From the NCBI GenBank assembly GCA_036250195.1, contig JAVHZZ010000004.1:159710727-159774726 (forward strand): DNA of 64,000 bases. Reading direction: 5' to 3'. The DNA is from Mixophyes australis (taxonomy: Eukaryota; Chordata; Amphibia; Anura; Limnodynastidae). Numbering within the stretch: position 1 is the stretch's first letter; every line of letters begins with the position of its first letter. Made by a program: the position numbers and the translations under genes. Below, one piece after another: positions 1 to 12,845 of the stretch. The notes under the pieces were generated by a model. That model saw nothing but the letters and a program-made list of their open reading frames with translations, searched no databases and had not been told where the DNA came from.

Positions 1-1797
1 TACTGAAACCTGGCTTTCCAGTTCAGACACTGCTTTCCCTGCTACTCTCTCCTATGATGGCCTCTCCTTTACCCATTCCACCAGACCTGGTGACCATCCA
101 GGCGGTCAAGTGGGCATCCTCCTATCCCCCACTTGTACTTTTTGAGTCATCCCTTCTGAGCACTCCCTTTCTTTCTCCTACTTTGAAGTCCACTCTATCC
201 ATCTCTTCTACTCCATTCATCTCCATGTCTCTGTTATCTACCACCACCCTGGTCCCAGTTCCAAATTCCTAGTCAATTTTTCCACCTGGCATCCGCACAA
301 CCTCTCCTCTGACCTTCCGTCCATTATCTTAGGCGACTTCAATATCTCCATCGACAACCCCACTCACCCTGCTTCTATCAAACTACTGTACTCACCCTCT
401 CTTCCTACCTTGGCCTCTCACAATGGACCTCCTCTCCCAACCACTGCCTTGATCACTCCCTTGACTTTGTTTTCTCCCATATGTGTGGTCATTTTGACTT
501 CTCCATCTCTCGCATCTTACTCTCTGATCCCTATCTCCTCTCATTCACACTCTTTTCAAATCAAGCACCCGATCCCACACCTATCCATCAACCCACTCTG
601 GAAGCAACCTTGGTGCTCTTGATCCTGCTATTCTGTCCTCTTCTCTCGAAACTCTTCTTTCGCCTCTATCCACCCTGGTAGGTAGCCTTCTGCTTTAACC
701 AAACCCTAACCACCACTTTTGAAGCTGACGGCCCCACCTCTTCTGTCCACCTTCACCGGTCCAAACCCCAACTATGGCACTGCGTCCTCCATTCCACACT
801 CCTCTTCCCCATCCACCAACTTCTGTACTCCTTCTGCCCTACTTCCTGTGATGAAGTACACTCTGTTATGTCATCCTTTCCCCCCTGCTCACTGGATCCC
901 ATCCCCTCTCACCTTCTTCTCTCCCTCTCCCCCACCGCCTGCTCCCACCTTGCTCACCTCTTTAATCTGTCCCTCTCAATCGGGATCTTCCCCTCACCAT
1001 TTAAATATGCTCTCATCTCACCCATTCTAAAAAACCCAATCTTCACTCCACATCACTCTCTAACTACTGCCCCATTTCTCTTCTCCCCAGTGCCGCAAAA
1101 ATACTTGAGAGGCTTTTCATTAACCGTCTCACCAATTACCTTTCTAAACACCCCCTCTTTGATCCTCTATAACCAGGATTTGCCCCCTCCACCCCACTGA
1201 AACTGCCCTGGCTAAAGTTACCAATGATCTCCTCTCAGCCAAATCAAGGGGCCATTTCTCCCTTCTTATCCTCCTTGACCTCTCAGCAGACTTCAACACC
1301 ATGGATCACTCCCACCTGCTTCACACCCTTCACTCCATTGGCTGCTTCGGCACCGTCCTTTCATGGTTCACCTCCTACATTGCCAACTGCTCCAGTTTTC
1401 ACCTTTGGTTTCTCTTCCCACCCCTTCCACACTTCCTTTAGGGGTACAACAGGGCTTTGATCTTTGCCATTTGCTCTTTTCTCTATACACCTCCTACTCG
1501 GATGAACTCATCAGCCCTTCGACCTCCAGTTCCACTTCTATGCTGATGATACTCAATTATAACTCTCATTTCCTGATCTCTCTACCTTGCTCCTCTCCCG
1601 GGTGTCCGCCTGCCTCTCTGCCATCTTCTCCTGGATGTCCTCAAAATTTCTTAAACTCAACATTGGCTAACCCGAATTCATTGACTTCCCTCCATCTAGA
1701 ATTTCCTGCCCCTCCGGCCTCTCTATTATTGTTAACAATACCACTATCTCATCTGTTTCCCAACTCCACTGTCTGGGTGTCATCCTAGACCTGGAGC
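1..1797 (+). pseudogene. Decayed L2-type LINE (endonuclease plus reverse transcriptase)
   Basis: This is the body of a non-LTR retrotransposon of the L2/CR1 group, running in from the left edge. The translation switches frame many times but keeps family landmarks in order. The endonuclease motif GDFNIS lies near 333-350. A palm-domain stretch [13 protein letters not shown] lies near 1270-1310. The catalytic box FHFYADDTQL lies near 1527-1556, and LGVILDLEL near 1776-1797. In the family these parts encode an APE-type endonuclease and a reverse transcriptase that copies the RNA at the nick. Stops and frameshifts make this copy dead. The 3' UTR is missing: the copy ends abruptly at a hAT MITE piece. 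L2 rather than Rex1 is inferred from motif wording. Confidence 0.8.
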
Positions 1798-1926
1798 TCA
1801 GGTGTATTCATTACTAACTGACACATTTTGAAATTACTAACTGACACATTTTGAAAAATCCACAGGTGGTACCTGGAAAACCTGCACTGTTAGGGGACCC
1901 TGAGGACTGGAGTTGGGAAACAGTGC
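1798..1926. mobile_element. Truncated hAT-type MITE end
   Basis: The right end of a non-autonomous hAT element, recognised from the terminal wording GGACTGGAGTTGGGAAACAGTG-like near 1905-1926 and the internal phrase CCTGGAAAACCTGCACTGTTAGG. I know this as a very common amphibian and fish MITE. A 24-bp unit (ATTACTAACTGACACATTTTGAAA type) is tandemly doubled at about 1812-1858. The matching left terminus is absent, so the element is truncated against the L2 copy. Confidence 0.6.
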
Positions 1927-4512
1927 GTTAGAGTATCAAGGATGTCACTTTTTAAATTTATAGATTTAATATACAAAGGTGTATGGCATTCAGATATAAT
2001 AAAACAATGAATCCACAATTGACATAATATACACAAGCAAAACAGTTTGAAATATAAGGGATTAAATTCAGAGTATCACTTACATGAGTTGTATAATCTG
2101 TGCCATGGGAAATTGGCTTGAAAGATGGACAGCTTTTCAATGTGGATTGATTTTCCCAAAGGACTGACAATTTTCCCCTTCCCAACAGAGGTTTTTAAAG
2201 CAACATTAAATGGGACGCTCTTCACAGGGGCAGTTTTAATGTTAATAGGGTTTCCGGGATGTCCCCTGGGTGTCACTATAGTTTGCTCACAAATATTCCA
2301 AAAGTTCTGACCCATAGTAACTCTTTACAGATATAGCCCAGAGACATAACTCCCCCTTCAATAAACCAGTCATAAACTCCCGCACATTTAAATACCAAAC
2401 TTGATGGAATTATGAGAATGTGACACACCTTTCCCAAAAACATGTGATTATAGCTGTTCCTCCCCAGTATGGAGTGGCACACAGATTTCCCAAAATATGA
2501 ACTATGAAGACATTTACGTTGAAGTTCATATTTCTATATACCTGTATAGGCAGCCTTCAAATGCTGCCTTTGTCTGAAAGGATGTCAAGTTGTGAACAGC
2601 CCTACGAAGTCTATTCAGGTGTCCAAAAATCTAACTTGTGTCAGGATATAGCTCAGGGGCCTTTGAAGCTGCTACAGGTGACACTGCTATCTTCTAACAC
2701 TGGGATGTGCAGAGCCACCAAATAAACATACAACAATCCTTCTGACTTTGCATTTTACCGCATAGTAGCTCAATTTATCATTGGATTCAGTTGATATATC
2801 AAATAAGCACTGCAGTTATGATTTAGGCCTTATTCACAACAATTATGTGATAGGTTAATCCTTACAACCGTAATTCCTCTATGATCACTACACCCCGCTA
2901 AAGTGGGGTTCTGGAGATCTTTGTAACAGAAGCACAGTAATTCTGTATTTGCTATGGGTTATACATAGCTTGTAGAATGCATAGAGGAACGAGAGAATTG
3001 GATCTGGAAAAGGCATTGTATAATTTCACCCTTCCCCTGTATTACTGTGAGATTGCTAGACCCATCCCTGTGTATTAATCCACCAATCTGCAGTCTATAC
3101 TAAACATTTCTGATATCATGTAGGCCTGCTAGATAATCACATAAGCTTTTATTTTGCTTTGTTTTAAGCTAGAAAAGCACAAACCATTGAACCAATCATT
3201 GTAAAATTGGGATAAATACATTCATTATTTCCAATATATTATCTAACTAATTCATGTGTTCATTGCAAAATGTTATTTTTTGTTACTTTTCAGTAGTGTT
3301 TTTGTCAATATTTATATTATGAAAAATTAACATTTTTAAAATAGAATATTTGTTAATTTAACACATTATGTACATTGCATATCATTATCTATTTTTACAT
3401 GTTATAACAGCAAGCTAATATTTAGCATTTCAATTCGAAATAATTATTCTTCTCACTGTCCTCTCTTGATTGCTCTGTAATTAACAATGGGGGCATAGGG
3501 GCCTTACTTCATGTGACAGATATTTGTTTAAAATATTGTGTGCTGCATACATTAACATTTCTTTATCTGTTGTGTCTCTAAAGTGGGGGTGTAACAATAA
3601 TGGCACAATTTCTAATATGGTCTGCTACAGATAAATCCAGGAGGAAAATCACTCAGTTACAGGACAGTTACAATTAAACCACAATAGATTTGTGTGTGTT
3701 TGACAGATATCTGCAGTTTAATTATATCTCTCCTCTGCATAAAAATATGAATCTATTTTTTAAGGATTAATTAAAGTTTTACATTCTTCAACATACATTC
3801 CTCAACATTTTTATGTATTGTTTTGAAAATACACATACACACACATGTACACAATTTCATAGTATGCTATAATTATGAGATAGTGGGCCTGATTCATATT
3901 CCTTGCATGCGTAGCTTCAGCAGTATTAAAAGCCAAGCTTATCTCAATATACTCCTCCATCTGAATCTGGGTGTAAGTACCCTTTGGCTAAACAGCACTA
4001 GCTGTCTGTAGACATACAGAACAGATTGCAGTATATGCACATGTATATGTACAATAAAAGGTTACATCAGAATTAATTTAAAATTGTAAAATAAAAGAAC
4101 AACTCATAACAGTATAAAAATGTATAGAATCATTTTATTTAACTTTTTTTTACATAATGATTCTTGCAATGCATACTGCACATGCATTTCCTTATTAAAT
4201 GATATCTTACTATCATATAAATGTTCTGTGCTAGCTTGTGGCATGCATATGTATAACAATCATCACTATAAGTTGGCATTGTAGTGGGTGCAAATGATCC
4301 GGGTGACAACAAGCACACTTACGAGAAATCAAGGACTTGAACGCCCTTACAGTACATGCGTTATGTTAGTTCACCCCTTCCCTCCCCTGTTATGCCCCTA
4401 TAGTTGTAAGCTGTCATAATGCTATGCAGAAAATAAACCCCTGATTACAAAGAAGAGAATCTCTAATTCAAATAAAAGTGAAAAAAATACCTAATTCTAG
4501 AATCAAACTAAA
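1927..4512. other. AT-rich stretch without recognised gene
   Basis: Only short, unconnected reading frames are present and none shows a domain or family resemblance. Text near 3889-3910 begins with GGGCCTGATTCAT, the opening of a MITE family also seen near 8771 and 62191 in this window, but the rest does not match clearly. Otherwise I see ordinary AT-rich spacer. Confidence 0.5.
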
Positions 4513-5525
4513 TACACTTCAGTGACCACTTTATTAAGTATACATTTCTAGTACTGGGTAGGACACCCTTTTCCTCTGGAACAGTCTGACTTCTTTGTGG
4601 CATGGATTAAACAACGTGCTGTAAACATTCCTATGAGGTTTTGGTCCATGTTGACATGATAGCATCATGCAGTTGCTGCACATTCATGCTGATAATCTCT
4701 GGATTGAGATATGGTGACTGTGGAGGCCAATGGATTACACTGAATTTATTATCATGTTTGTGTAAACAGCTTGAGATGACTTGTGCTTTGTGACATTGTG
4801 CATTATCCCGGTGAAAGATGGGTAGATTGTGGCCATAAAGGGATTCACATGGTTAACAACAATACTCAGGTAGGCTTGGGCGGTTAAACAGCATTCAATT
4901 TGTATTAAAGGGCCTAATGTGTGCCGTGAAACCTTTCCAACATCATCACACTACAACTAGCCTGCTCCGTTGGCACAAGACAGGATGGATTCATGGATTG
5001 ATGTACACTCATTTTTGACCCTAACATCTGTATGTTTCTGCAGAAACAGAGATTTATCTCTTAGCTGACAGGAGTGGAATCCAATGTGGTCTTGTTCTGT
5101 AACTCATCCACTTCAAAGTTTGACATGCTGTACAGCATTTGAAAATGTCCTTCTACATAGTACTGTTGTAATACATGGTTATTTGAGTTACTGTACATGT
5201 CCTGTCAGCTTGAACCACTCTGGCCATTCTCCTCTGACGTCTCTCATTAACAAGACATTTATGCACACACAACTGATGCTCATTGGATGATTTTTGTTTC
5301 GTGCACCATTCTCTGTAAACTCTACAGACTGTTGTGTGTAAAAATCACAGTTTTCTCAAATGCTCAAACCACCCCATCTGTCACCAACAATCATTAAGTC
5401 ACTTAGATCACTTTTCTTCCCCATTCTGATGTTTGGTACGAACAACAACTGGACCTCTTGACTATGTGTGCATGCTTTTATGTATTGAGTTGCTGCCACA
5501 TGATTGGCTGATTAGATATTTGCAT
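4513..5525 (-). mobile_element. Tc1/mariner transposon, decayed, one end lost
   Basis: After a TA dinucleotide, the left terminus reads CACTTCAGTGACCACTTTA, close to the widely distributed vertebrate Tc1 family whose ends read roughly CACTCACCGGCCACTTTATTAGG. The interior matches that family in reverse orientation throughout. The copy runs to the GATTGGCTGATTAGA segment near 5505-5517, then leaves the family, so the right inverted repeat is missing. It is a dead, single-ended copy. Confidence 0.8.
4548..5424 (-). pseudogene. Tc1-type transposase pseudogene
   Basis: On the minus strand the frame opens at 5424 with MGKKSDLSDL, the usual N-terminal helix-turn-helix start of this Tc1 transposase family. 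It closes at 4548 at the CGGTACTAG-like end. Between them the wording follows the family but is cut by many stops and frameshifts, and it is shorter than the usual approximately 340 codons. The DDE catalytic region near 4700-4860 can be followed only as DNA similarity. The intact protein would cut and paste the element at TA sites. Confidence 0.75.
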
Positions 5526-6224
5526 CAGAAATCACTTTCAGAAATTTAAGATCTTAAACAATAGCAGGGTCAGTCCACAACAGATAACCCAAAAAAGGAT
5601 GAAATGTCCCATCTCAGATTTTTTCAATTTTTTTTTATAAGAGAAGATATCCAAAAAACTATTTCTGCCAAATATCTCAACTGTTTGACCATTAGTTTCT
5701 GAAATATTGATTTTTCAATGTATTAAACCATTTACTAATCACTATACTAGTTTATTTGAAGTGTCATGCATTCTTGAGGAAGAGTCACAAAATTTGGACC
5801 CTTAAAGTAACTTTTCCTCCTGAATCCCATAATTCCAAACCAAATTACTTTATCTGCCTTACATCTCGAGGCACAGCAAAAATGCAAGCTTTTGGAACAG
5901 AATTAAAAACGCTAGGCTAAATCAACATTAGATATCCCAATATTTTTAGGTGTTTAAGCAAGGTATACATCACTACCAAAAAAAAAATCAGCATGGTACT
6001 CTGCTTCATAGTGGAGAAAAAAAATAAAAATAATGAAGTTGGCATTTGATTACTGTTGTACCGCATACATAATTTACACAAGAAACAATGCTAGGTTAAA
6101 AACCATAACCAAAAAATGAACAAAACTGAGGCAATGGGATAACCCTCCTATACATAAACTTAACAGATAGGTAGCAGATTCTTGGTTGTACACCAGTGCA
6201 ATTGCATGGGGTAAAGAGAAGACA
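5526..6224. other. AT-rich spacer, nothing recognised
   Basis: I see no domain-bearing frame, RNA gene or clear repeat here. A small minus-strand frame near 6096-6287 overlaps the following MITE and is not credible as a gene. Confidence 0.5.
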
Positions 6225-6407
6225 CCAGGGGCTAGATTTACTAAACTGCGGGTTTGAAGAAGTGGATATTTTGCCTATGGCAACCAATCAGATTCTAGCT
6301 CTCATTTATTTAGTGCACTCTACAACATGACAGCTAGAATCTGATTGGTTGCTATAGGCAACATCTCCACTTTTTCAAACCCGCAGTTTAGTAAATATAC
6401 CCCCTGG
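6225..6407. mobile_element. Palindromic MITE, copy 1
   Basis: A roughly 183-bp foldback element. The left arm reads CAGGGG...TTTACTAAACTGCGGGTTTGAA and the right arm is its reverse complement, ending CCCCCTGG. The inner halves are also mutual complements around AATCAGATTCTAGCT and AGCTAGAATCTGATT. The same inner sequence recurs at 44833-45015. The termini suggest a hAT-type MITE, but I cannot find matching 8-bp flanks, so the superfamily is unproven. Confidence 0.8.
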
Positions 6408-6535
6408 AGTCATATGCTAACAGAAATAAAGAGCAGGCAAGTACAGCCATTCAGGACAAGTGTACTCAAATATCGTCTTTTCCTAGCACATCACTAGAAT
6501 CAAACCAGAAAGTAAAGATGTATATATTACGTCTG

Positions 6536-6537
<2 letters not shown>

Positions 6538-6582
<45 letters not shown>
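6538..6582. repeat. (TA)n microsatellite
   Basis: An uninterrupted TA dinucleotide run, followed by a short second TA tract up to about 6597. Confidence 0.95.
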
Positions 6583-6584
<2 letters not shown>

Positions 6585-7144
6585 CGTATATATATCATTA
6601 TAATTTGGCTGATATATGGACAATCATTCCTCTCCGTTTTTCATAACAATTCATGTCTGAATCAATGTTACACTTATGATCACTAAATAATATGTTTTTA
6701 TCTATAGTTTATGTATTTATAATTGTATTATTGATGACACAAAAATATATTTTTAGTAGATATCGAGAGTATATCATTATCCAATGTTTATTCCGTAGCG
6801 CGCATATAAATTTGCACATATGCAAATTGTACTTTATGTAATTTTATATTTGGTTTATATGATGTGGTACCTCATGCAAATGCATTAAGCACTAATAGCA
6901 CGTTTGTTATTCATACATCATTGCTATTTGGGAGATAAATGAAGCACTATACAACAAATAATGATTACACTTTGTTCACCATGTTACGTTAAATATCTAA
7001 CTTTTGTATTTTATGTATTTACAATTGCATGACTTGTGATAAGCACTTTTCAATTCATTCTATATGCATATATGTGACAGCAATGCACTTAGAGTACAGA
7101 TCATACATATGTTTTTATCTATAGTTTATATGAGGTAGCTCTGA

Positions 7145-7260
7145 TATACGCATGCGCATACCTCATTTGTCACTGCTTCTAATAAAGATTTCTAGGTTTG
7201 TTTTATTCGCGCCTGCGCACAACGTGGCGGCATTTGTGCATGCGCGGGTCTTATAAAAAG
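7145..7260 (+). promoter_or_regulatory. TATA box with GCATGCGC-type motifs
   Basis: A TATAAAAAG box lies at 7252-7260. Upstream are three NRF-1-like GC palindromic motifs: ACGCATGCGCATA near 7148, GCGCCTGCGCAC near 7209 and GCATGCGCGGG near 7238. In an AT-rich neighbourhood this cluster stands out. The TATA box is 46 bp upstream of the hammerhead-like core, so a transcript would start only a few bases to about 20 bases before the ribozyme. Promoter activity is inferred from sequence only. Confidence 0.5.
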
Positions 7261-7289
7261 CCGGTAAGATCGGTTCCCTAGTCAACATT

Positions 7290-7340
7290 ACTTGCTCCTG
7301 AGGAAGCCTTGATGTGAACAAGACGAAATGCGTCAAGCCT
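7290..7340 (+). ncRNA. Hammerhead-ribozyme-like core (degenerate)
   Basis: The conserved core box CTGANGA is present as CTGAGGA at 7298-7304, and the second box GAAA at 7325-7328. Between them CTTG (7308-7311) and CAAG (7319-7322) can pair as stem II. After GAAA comes TGCGTC, close to the self-complementary ACGCGT plus C used by dimer-forming hammerheads with a minimal stem III. Stem I pairing beside the core is weak, so activity is doubtful. The family link is to Penelope-type retroelements, where such ribozymes are established. Confidence 0.5.
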
Positions 7341-8078
7341 TGTCAATGATCAGCTGTGTTCATAGAACTACATGTAAGTTCATTGTTTACCCTTTTATTA
7401 AAATCTCGATTGTATATTACATTGTACTCTCTTCCATTTTATTACACCGCCATTGGAGGAGTGTTACTCTATTGGAATACGGCTATTTTCAAGGGTATAT
7501 TTCCAGCCAATCATCTTTAAAGCTATCTGAGTCCCTGATATCCGGTACGCATACTGTATATCTCTTTTAATATATAGATGGGGCTATTGGTCCTTTCTGG
7601 CTAGAATCTAAGAAACCGGGCTTATATTATAAATCACATCCTTTTAAAGTTACAGTGGTGCTATTAGCTTCCTAGTGGTGCATTATTCTACATATTACAG
7701 TATTATGCTATGTCTGTTTTTTCTACATTATCTTTTAAGAGTTGAGATCCTGAGTTACAGTTCTGGAAGAAGATCTACTCTACTCCTGAATATATACTCT
7801 AATTTGACGGTACGCATATATATATACACCTTTGGTCCTTTAATACCCTGGTATTACACTATGAGGCGCCCTGCCTGTGCTTTGTTTCAGTGACTAATTT
7901 CTTCTGGATTGACCATCTGGATACAGGCTTCTGTGTGGCTGCTACTCATACATGAGTAAAGTGACTTTGGATCTTACTGGGACTACTGTTTTGATCAATT
8001 GAGACACTACTAAGTGTATAAATAATTTATTAAACTTACCGATGTGGTAGATAGCCCCATTGTATATCTACTGTTGTG

Positions 8079-8082
<4 letters not shown>

Positions 8083-8142
<60 letters not shown>

Positions 8143-8176
8143 TTATGTGTATGTATATATATATATACATATATAT

Positions 8177-8220
<44 letters not shown>

Positions 8221-8221
8221 A

Positions 8222-8272
<51 letters not shown>

Positions 8273-8289
8273 CATATCCATAAATATAG

Positions 8290-8340
<51 letters not shown>
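8083..8340. repeat. Long interrupted (TA)n tract
   Basis: Several long TA runs are separated by short interruptions such as TATGTGTATG near 8147 and GGACTG near 8219. Overlapping frames in all directions translate to Ile-Tyr repeats and are artefacts. Confidence 0.95.
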
Positions 8341-8344
<4 letters not shown>

Positions 8345-8654
8345 GATATTTTATTGGAAGGCAAAGCTGCAATGTCCTCTAGCAAAGTCCTCTAACATAA
8401 TTGTGCGTTAGCCTAATAGGCTTCTCTGTCTTTCTTGCTAGAAGTATAAACAAACTATGTGTAAAATACATATGTTTGGAATACCTACAAATAACAACTT
8501 AAAGTTACATGTAAATATAAGTCCTATTGCATTGGGTGGGGGGGCTAAATGTAAAATGTGGGGGCAAATGTATTATTGGGGTTGGACATGTCCTAGATTA
8601 ACATCAAATGTCAGTGTAAAAATAAAGCTATCAAGTATTTGTGTCCTACATGAA

Positions 8655-8781
8655 AAAACAGCCAGTATTTTCCTAATGTGCAAAATAATACACTTATTTG
8701 CACCACTTGCATTGTAACATGGCTTTGTCCAGGAGAAAACTGTCTCAATATTTTGCTTACTTTCCTTAATGAATCAGGCCC
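8655..8781. mobile_element. Partial MITE, same family as 62038-62202
   Basis: The wording GCCAGTATTTTCCTAATG, GTGCAAAATAAT and CCTTAATGAATCAGGCCC follows the element at 62038-62202 in the same order. The left inverted repeat is missing here, so this is a right-hand fragment. Confidence 0.65.
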
Positions 8782-10590
8782 ATCGTGTTTTGTGAAGGAA
8801 GCATTATTTTGGTTTGCTTTCCAGAAATATAGGTACAAGTGATCCTAGTTAAATTATATTTAAGGACCACTACAAACACTAGTAGTTCATTAATGTAAGC
8901 TATGGTATAACACATAACCATGGTATAACACTAAACAAGTCCTAATTATCAAATATATAGAAATAAAATCTCAGTGCTGCAAATTTAAATTAGATATAAT
9001 TTAATATATAGTTTTGAAAAATGTTATAGTAGGAAACTAGACTTCCCAGTGTATATTTATGCAGCAGATAAGCTCTGATGGACTCTATTAAAAATGTAGA
9101 TCGTTAAATGTCCTATATCTGCAGAAACTGTCAAAATCTCACACACTATATATAAATAACTGATTAGATTAACTGTAGTGCTGCCAAACTTAATAGTGTT
9201 TATAAAACAGACCCCTAAGCTTTTTATTTTACCTTTTATAGTAACAGTTCTACTTTATGCTGCTGCTGTGTCCTGACATTGCCCCTTTAAGATCAGCAAA
9301 CTGACTGTCGTGAACTTAGCTGTGTGTAGAATGAGAGTACAGGGATTCAGCCGTCTTGCAAATTTTTACCTGTCAGTTTTTAGGTAAGTCTACATTTATT
9401 AGATGTCGCTATCACAGGCATTGCGATTCTCCTGTCTACCTCCCTCCTGTCAGAATTCTCGGCCTTGAGAATTAGTACCCCACCCAAACCTACATGTAAT
9501 CAAAAATATATTGGGATCATTCTTTCATGTGCTCAGAGACACTCTTTAATTGATAAAGCAAATTACTTTACATCAAAACTTTGAATATGATTTAGGAACT
9601 GCAAACAGCCAAATACATCGCTGAATCAGTTTTAGGTTCTGCCATGCACTTCAATGTATGTAAAAGCACCTGGATTTATGTCAAACTGCATATATTTATG
9701 GAATAAGACTACTGCATTTGCAGTTGGTCAGAAGGTTGCACAAGCCGTTAGAAGAAGCTGGGCAGAGTGAATGCGTTCCTTGCTAAATTTATAGTAAGCT
9801 CACTGGCGGTCTTTGGGTTTTGTCCTATTTTTTTTAATGAGATGCATTAAACAGAGTCCTATGTTAGAAAAAACACCAGACATTTTGCAGCACATTTCGT
9901 GCACATCGTACATTGGGCCCTTAAGGGTCCAAAAGAAGGTTGGATGAAATATTCAATCTTTAATAACTACATATCTAGAATTGATCATGGCCTCCATTAC
10001 TTCCTGCTGTATTGTAAATATATTTTAACAATATTAGTACTGTAAAATTATTCCACAATAATATAAGTAGCACACGTTGTGAATTACACTTAAATCACAG
10101 TTGTGTTCTTGCCTACAAACAATGCATCCATCACTGGGCTTATCTCTGAGGCTGTGATTATTTATCTGTTTAGTTCTTGACATGTCTTATATGGACTTAT
10201 GCATGAAGATAGCACCACCTAGTACATTAGACCCCTTAACATCCCTCTGGGCTAAAAGGAGGACTTGCATACAGGTAAAACAGAACCTCTGTTCTGATCA
10301 CCTTAATATAGGGAAGGTGGGTGTTGTAATTCTCAGGATGAGGAAGAAATATATTTTCCACATGTCAAACAAGCTAGAGCTGGGGGAGGAGCTTAGGATT
10401 TCCTGTGGGCAAGACGATCGATACTGAACAATCTGGCCAATGGAATAGACAGGTAGTATATGTTAGGTCCGTTCTAGGGGTTGCTAAAGAAAAATTGCTT
10501 GTTTAGGTATAAGTTAACTTGCATTCTGACAACCACAGCAGAGTGCTATTGCATACAAATTACTTATGAGCATTATCTTGAAGGTGCCAA
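8782..10590. other. AT-rich spacer, nothing recognised
   Basis: Short frames only. The 81-codon frame at 10182-10427 has no recognisable domain and no coding neighbours, so I do not call it. Confidence 0.5.
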
Positions 10591-10591
10591 T

Positions 10592-10636
<45 letters not shown>
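10591..10636 (+). repeat. (GATA)n microsatellite
   Basis: About eleven GATA units, followed by a short degenerate AT tail to about 10660. It faces a complementary (CTAT)n array 250 bp downstream. Confidence 0.95.
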
Positions 10637-10883
10637 AAAATATAGAGTATATAGATAGTATAGAGTTTGGGCAAGGCTCTCTGCCAGGAGTGTTTATCCT
10701 CTGTGGGAGGTACAATCTGTGTACTTGATAGGCTTGGCAGAAACCCTCCCTCCCACTACTTAGTCAATATCTATCAAGACAATTGTGCAATGAGTGCTGG
10801 ATATCCGAAATGGGTAACCTAGTTTTAAGCTGGTTAAACCAAATACACTGGTTTGTGACTTATGGGTTAAGTCTATCCAATGA

Positions 10884-10884
10884 C

Positions 10885-10920
<36 letters not shown>

Positions 10921-10927
10921 ATATCTA
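10884..10927 (+). repeat. (CTAT)n microsatellite
   Basis: About eleven CTAT units, the reverse complement of the GATA array at 10591-10636. Together they could form a long hairpin around the 250-bp unique segment between them. Confidence 0.95.
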
Positions 10928-12845
10928 TTGTATGATTTATTAAGTGTTCAATTTATTTGTTGATGAGCTTAATTATAAAATTACAGTGAAGCTCATTTAT
11001 GTACCACAAAATTGTGGATCTGCAATGTTTCTTTATATGAATAAGTGTACATTCTTGCCTACTTCACATTATTTGAAAATACCCTCTTAAAGTAAATCTG
11101 CACCTACATTAACAGATTTGATTTAAATGTTTGGTATTTTTAGTAAAATACTACTTATTTAGTGGCATATTATTCATGAGAGTGAGGGGACATCCGGACT
11201 GTCTTTACTACAGAATCACTTTTATGTGTTTGAAGATTTTCATAATGCATGAGTGTACCTATAAATGTATTTTTATGCAGAAGGGTTGTCTTTTCAGCTA
11301 ACACCTGCAACTGTACACACTATGTTATGCAATAGAAAGTTACAAAATGTGTCTCAAAATTATAGGATGATATACGATAATATCAGCATCAATCACTTTA
11401 ATGGTTCCATAATAAAAGAGTCTTTCCATTGATTCATTCTGTAACAAAGAAAAGCCCATTTGAGAATGAATAAAAAAAAACTAAAATAGATATTGAAATG
11501 CACTAGAATCACATCCGTGTATCTCCCTTTGATCCTAACTATTGAATGTATCCCTGTTTGTCATCCAATTTTATAGCATCCTGCATTGCATGGCATTTTA
11601 CCTTTCATATTAGTTTTGAGTAAATGTTATACATGTTAAATAGTTTTTACTGTTTAAAAGAGAAAAAAGGAAATTGATAAAAAAAAAACCTAAAAACTAT
11701 TATATATAGTTAACAAAGCTGGAGGCACTGAACAGACATAATGAAAGCCTATAAAGTGTTACTTTTATTATAATCTTAATTAAAGTTAGTGGCACTATAT
11801 TTTGATAAACTAAAAGTTGTTAAAACCTTCACTTAATGTGCATTGTAGTTGTAATGTACTTAAGCTTAAGCCATTTACCATACATGACTCTAAGCAGTGG
11901 TTAACATTATTGCTTCAAGCACTTAAAAGACCAGCATAACATTTTGGTATGTACAATTCTTTTTTTTTTAACAGTAACAAAAATAAGGGAAGATACTCAA
12001 TAACCCAATAGCAATTTAGACTTTCCTTGCAAAATCACGTTGGGTCTTTACAACCATATGATAAATAGAAGCTGTTTCTCATGACACTTCTGAACAATGG
12101 GTGAAATGGATATTAGAAAAATCTCATTTATCTTCTGCTTTATTTCTTGATAGAGGTTCTTGTCACCATGGCTATTATGTGACCAGCCCTGCAAAGGCCA
12201 TCTCATTAGTTTTCCTTATCAAGATTGCATGGTGTTTTTTTCAATGGGATATCACTTACAGTTTAAATTCAATTAGAAAACAGAATATTTTTTTTCATGC
12301 TGTTGTTCTGTAAGATGGATGTTTGATTCTATAAAAACAATATGAATCTTGTTTCCATAGTAGCTACATGCATACACATTCAAATAAATCAAGCTTGACA
12401 GATCCACTACAATATCTGCATGCTGCAAGCAAAAAATACATTTAAATAATGAAAGTAAACTGTTATGTTCAACTGAGTTTTTTTCCAAAGTGTATACATA
12501 ATACCGTTGACAAAGTCAAGCATGCACTGATTTATCTCTCTAAAAAAACATTAAATTAACTTTAATATTGTAGCATATATTTGCAATAAGATAAATGTTC
12601 TTTGCTCTTAAAGGTATTGGATATATTATCAAGAACTCTTGGGGCTTAATTTTATTTGGAGCAACATATGTTAAATATAGTAAATTACATATATAAATTA
12701 GATTGGGTTCACATGATCGTCAATCTGCTTATCAGTGCTACTCACAATGATTGTCAGAGAAGCCACTTGTTGATCATGTCAATTTATTTAAAATTATTAC
12801 TGAGATTTTATTTACTATTTACTTTTTTATTTTTATTTTTATAAC
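10928..12845. other. AT-rich spacer, nothing recognised
   Basis: Only short frames without domains. No RNA gene or repeat structure seen. Confidence 0.5.

Larger units (their letters stand above)
7140..8080 (+). mobile_element. Penelope-like regulatory block (pLTR-like), edges uncertain
   Basis: A CpG-containing promoter-like head is followed by a hammerhead-like core (listed separately) and then several hundred bases of spacer with no long frame. This order matches what is known of pseudo-LTRs of Penelope-like retroelements, which carry hammerhead ribozymes. No reverse transcriptase or GIY-YIG frame follows, so this is a solo or non-autonomous piece. A short inverted match (GATGGGGCTAT near 7578 and ATAGCCCCAT near 8052) may mark internal structure. 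Boundaries are guesses. Confidence 0.45.

Noticed and set aside
8010..8372. Several frames of 75-120 codons in all directions
   Set aside because: They are Ile-Tyr translations of (TA)n repeats.
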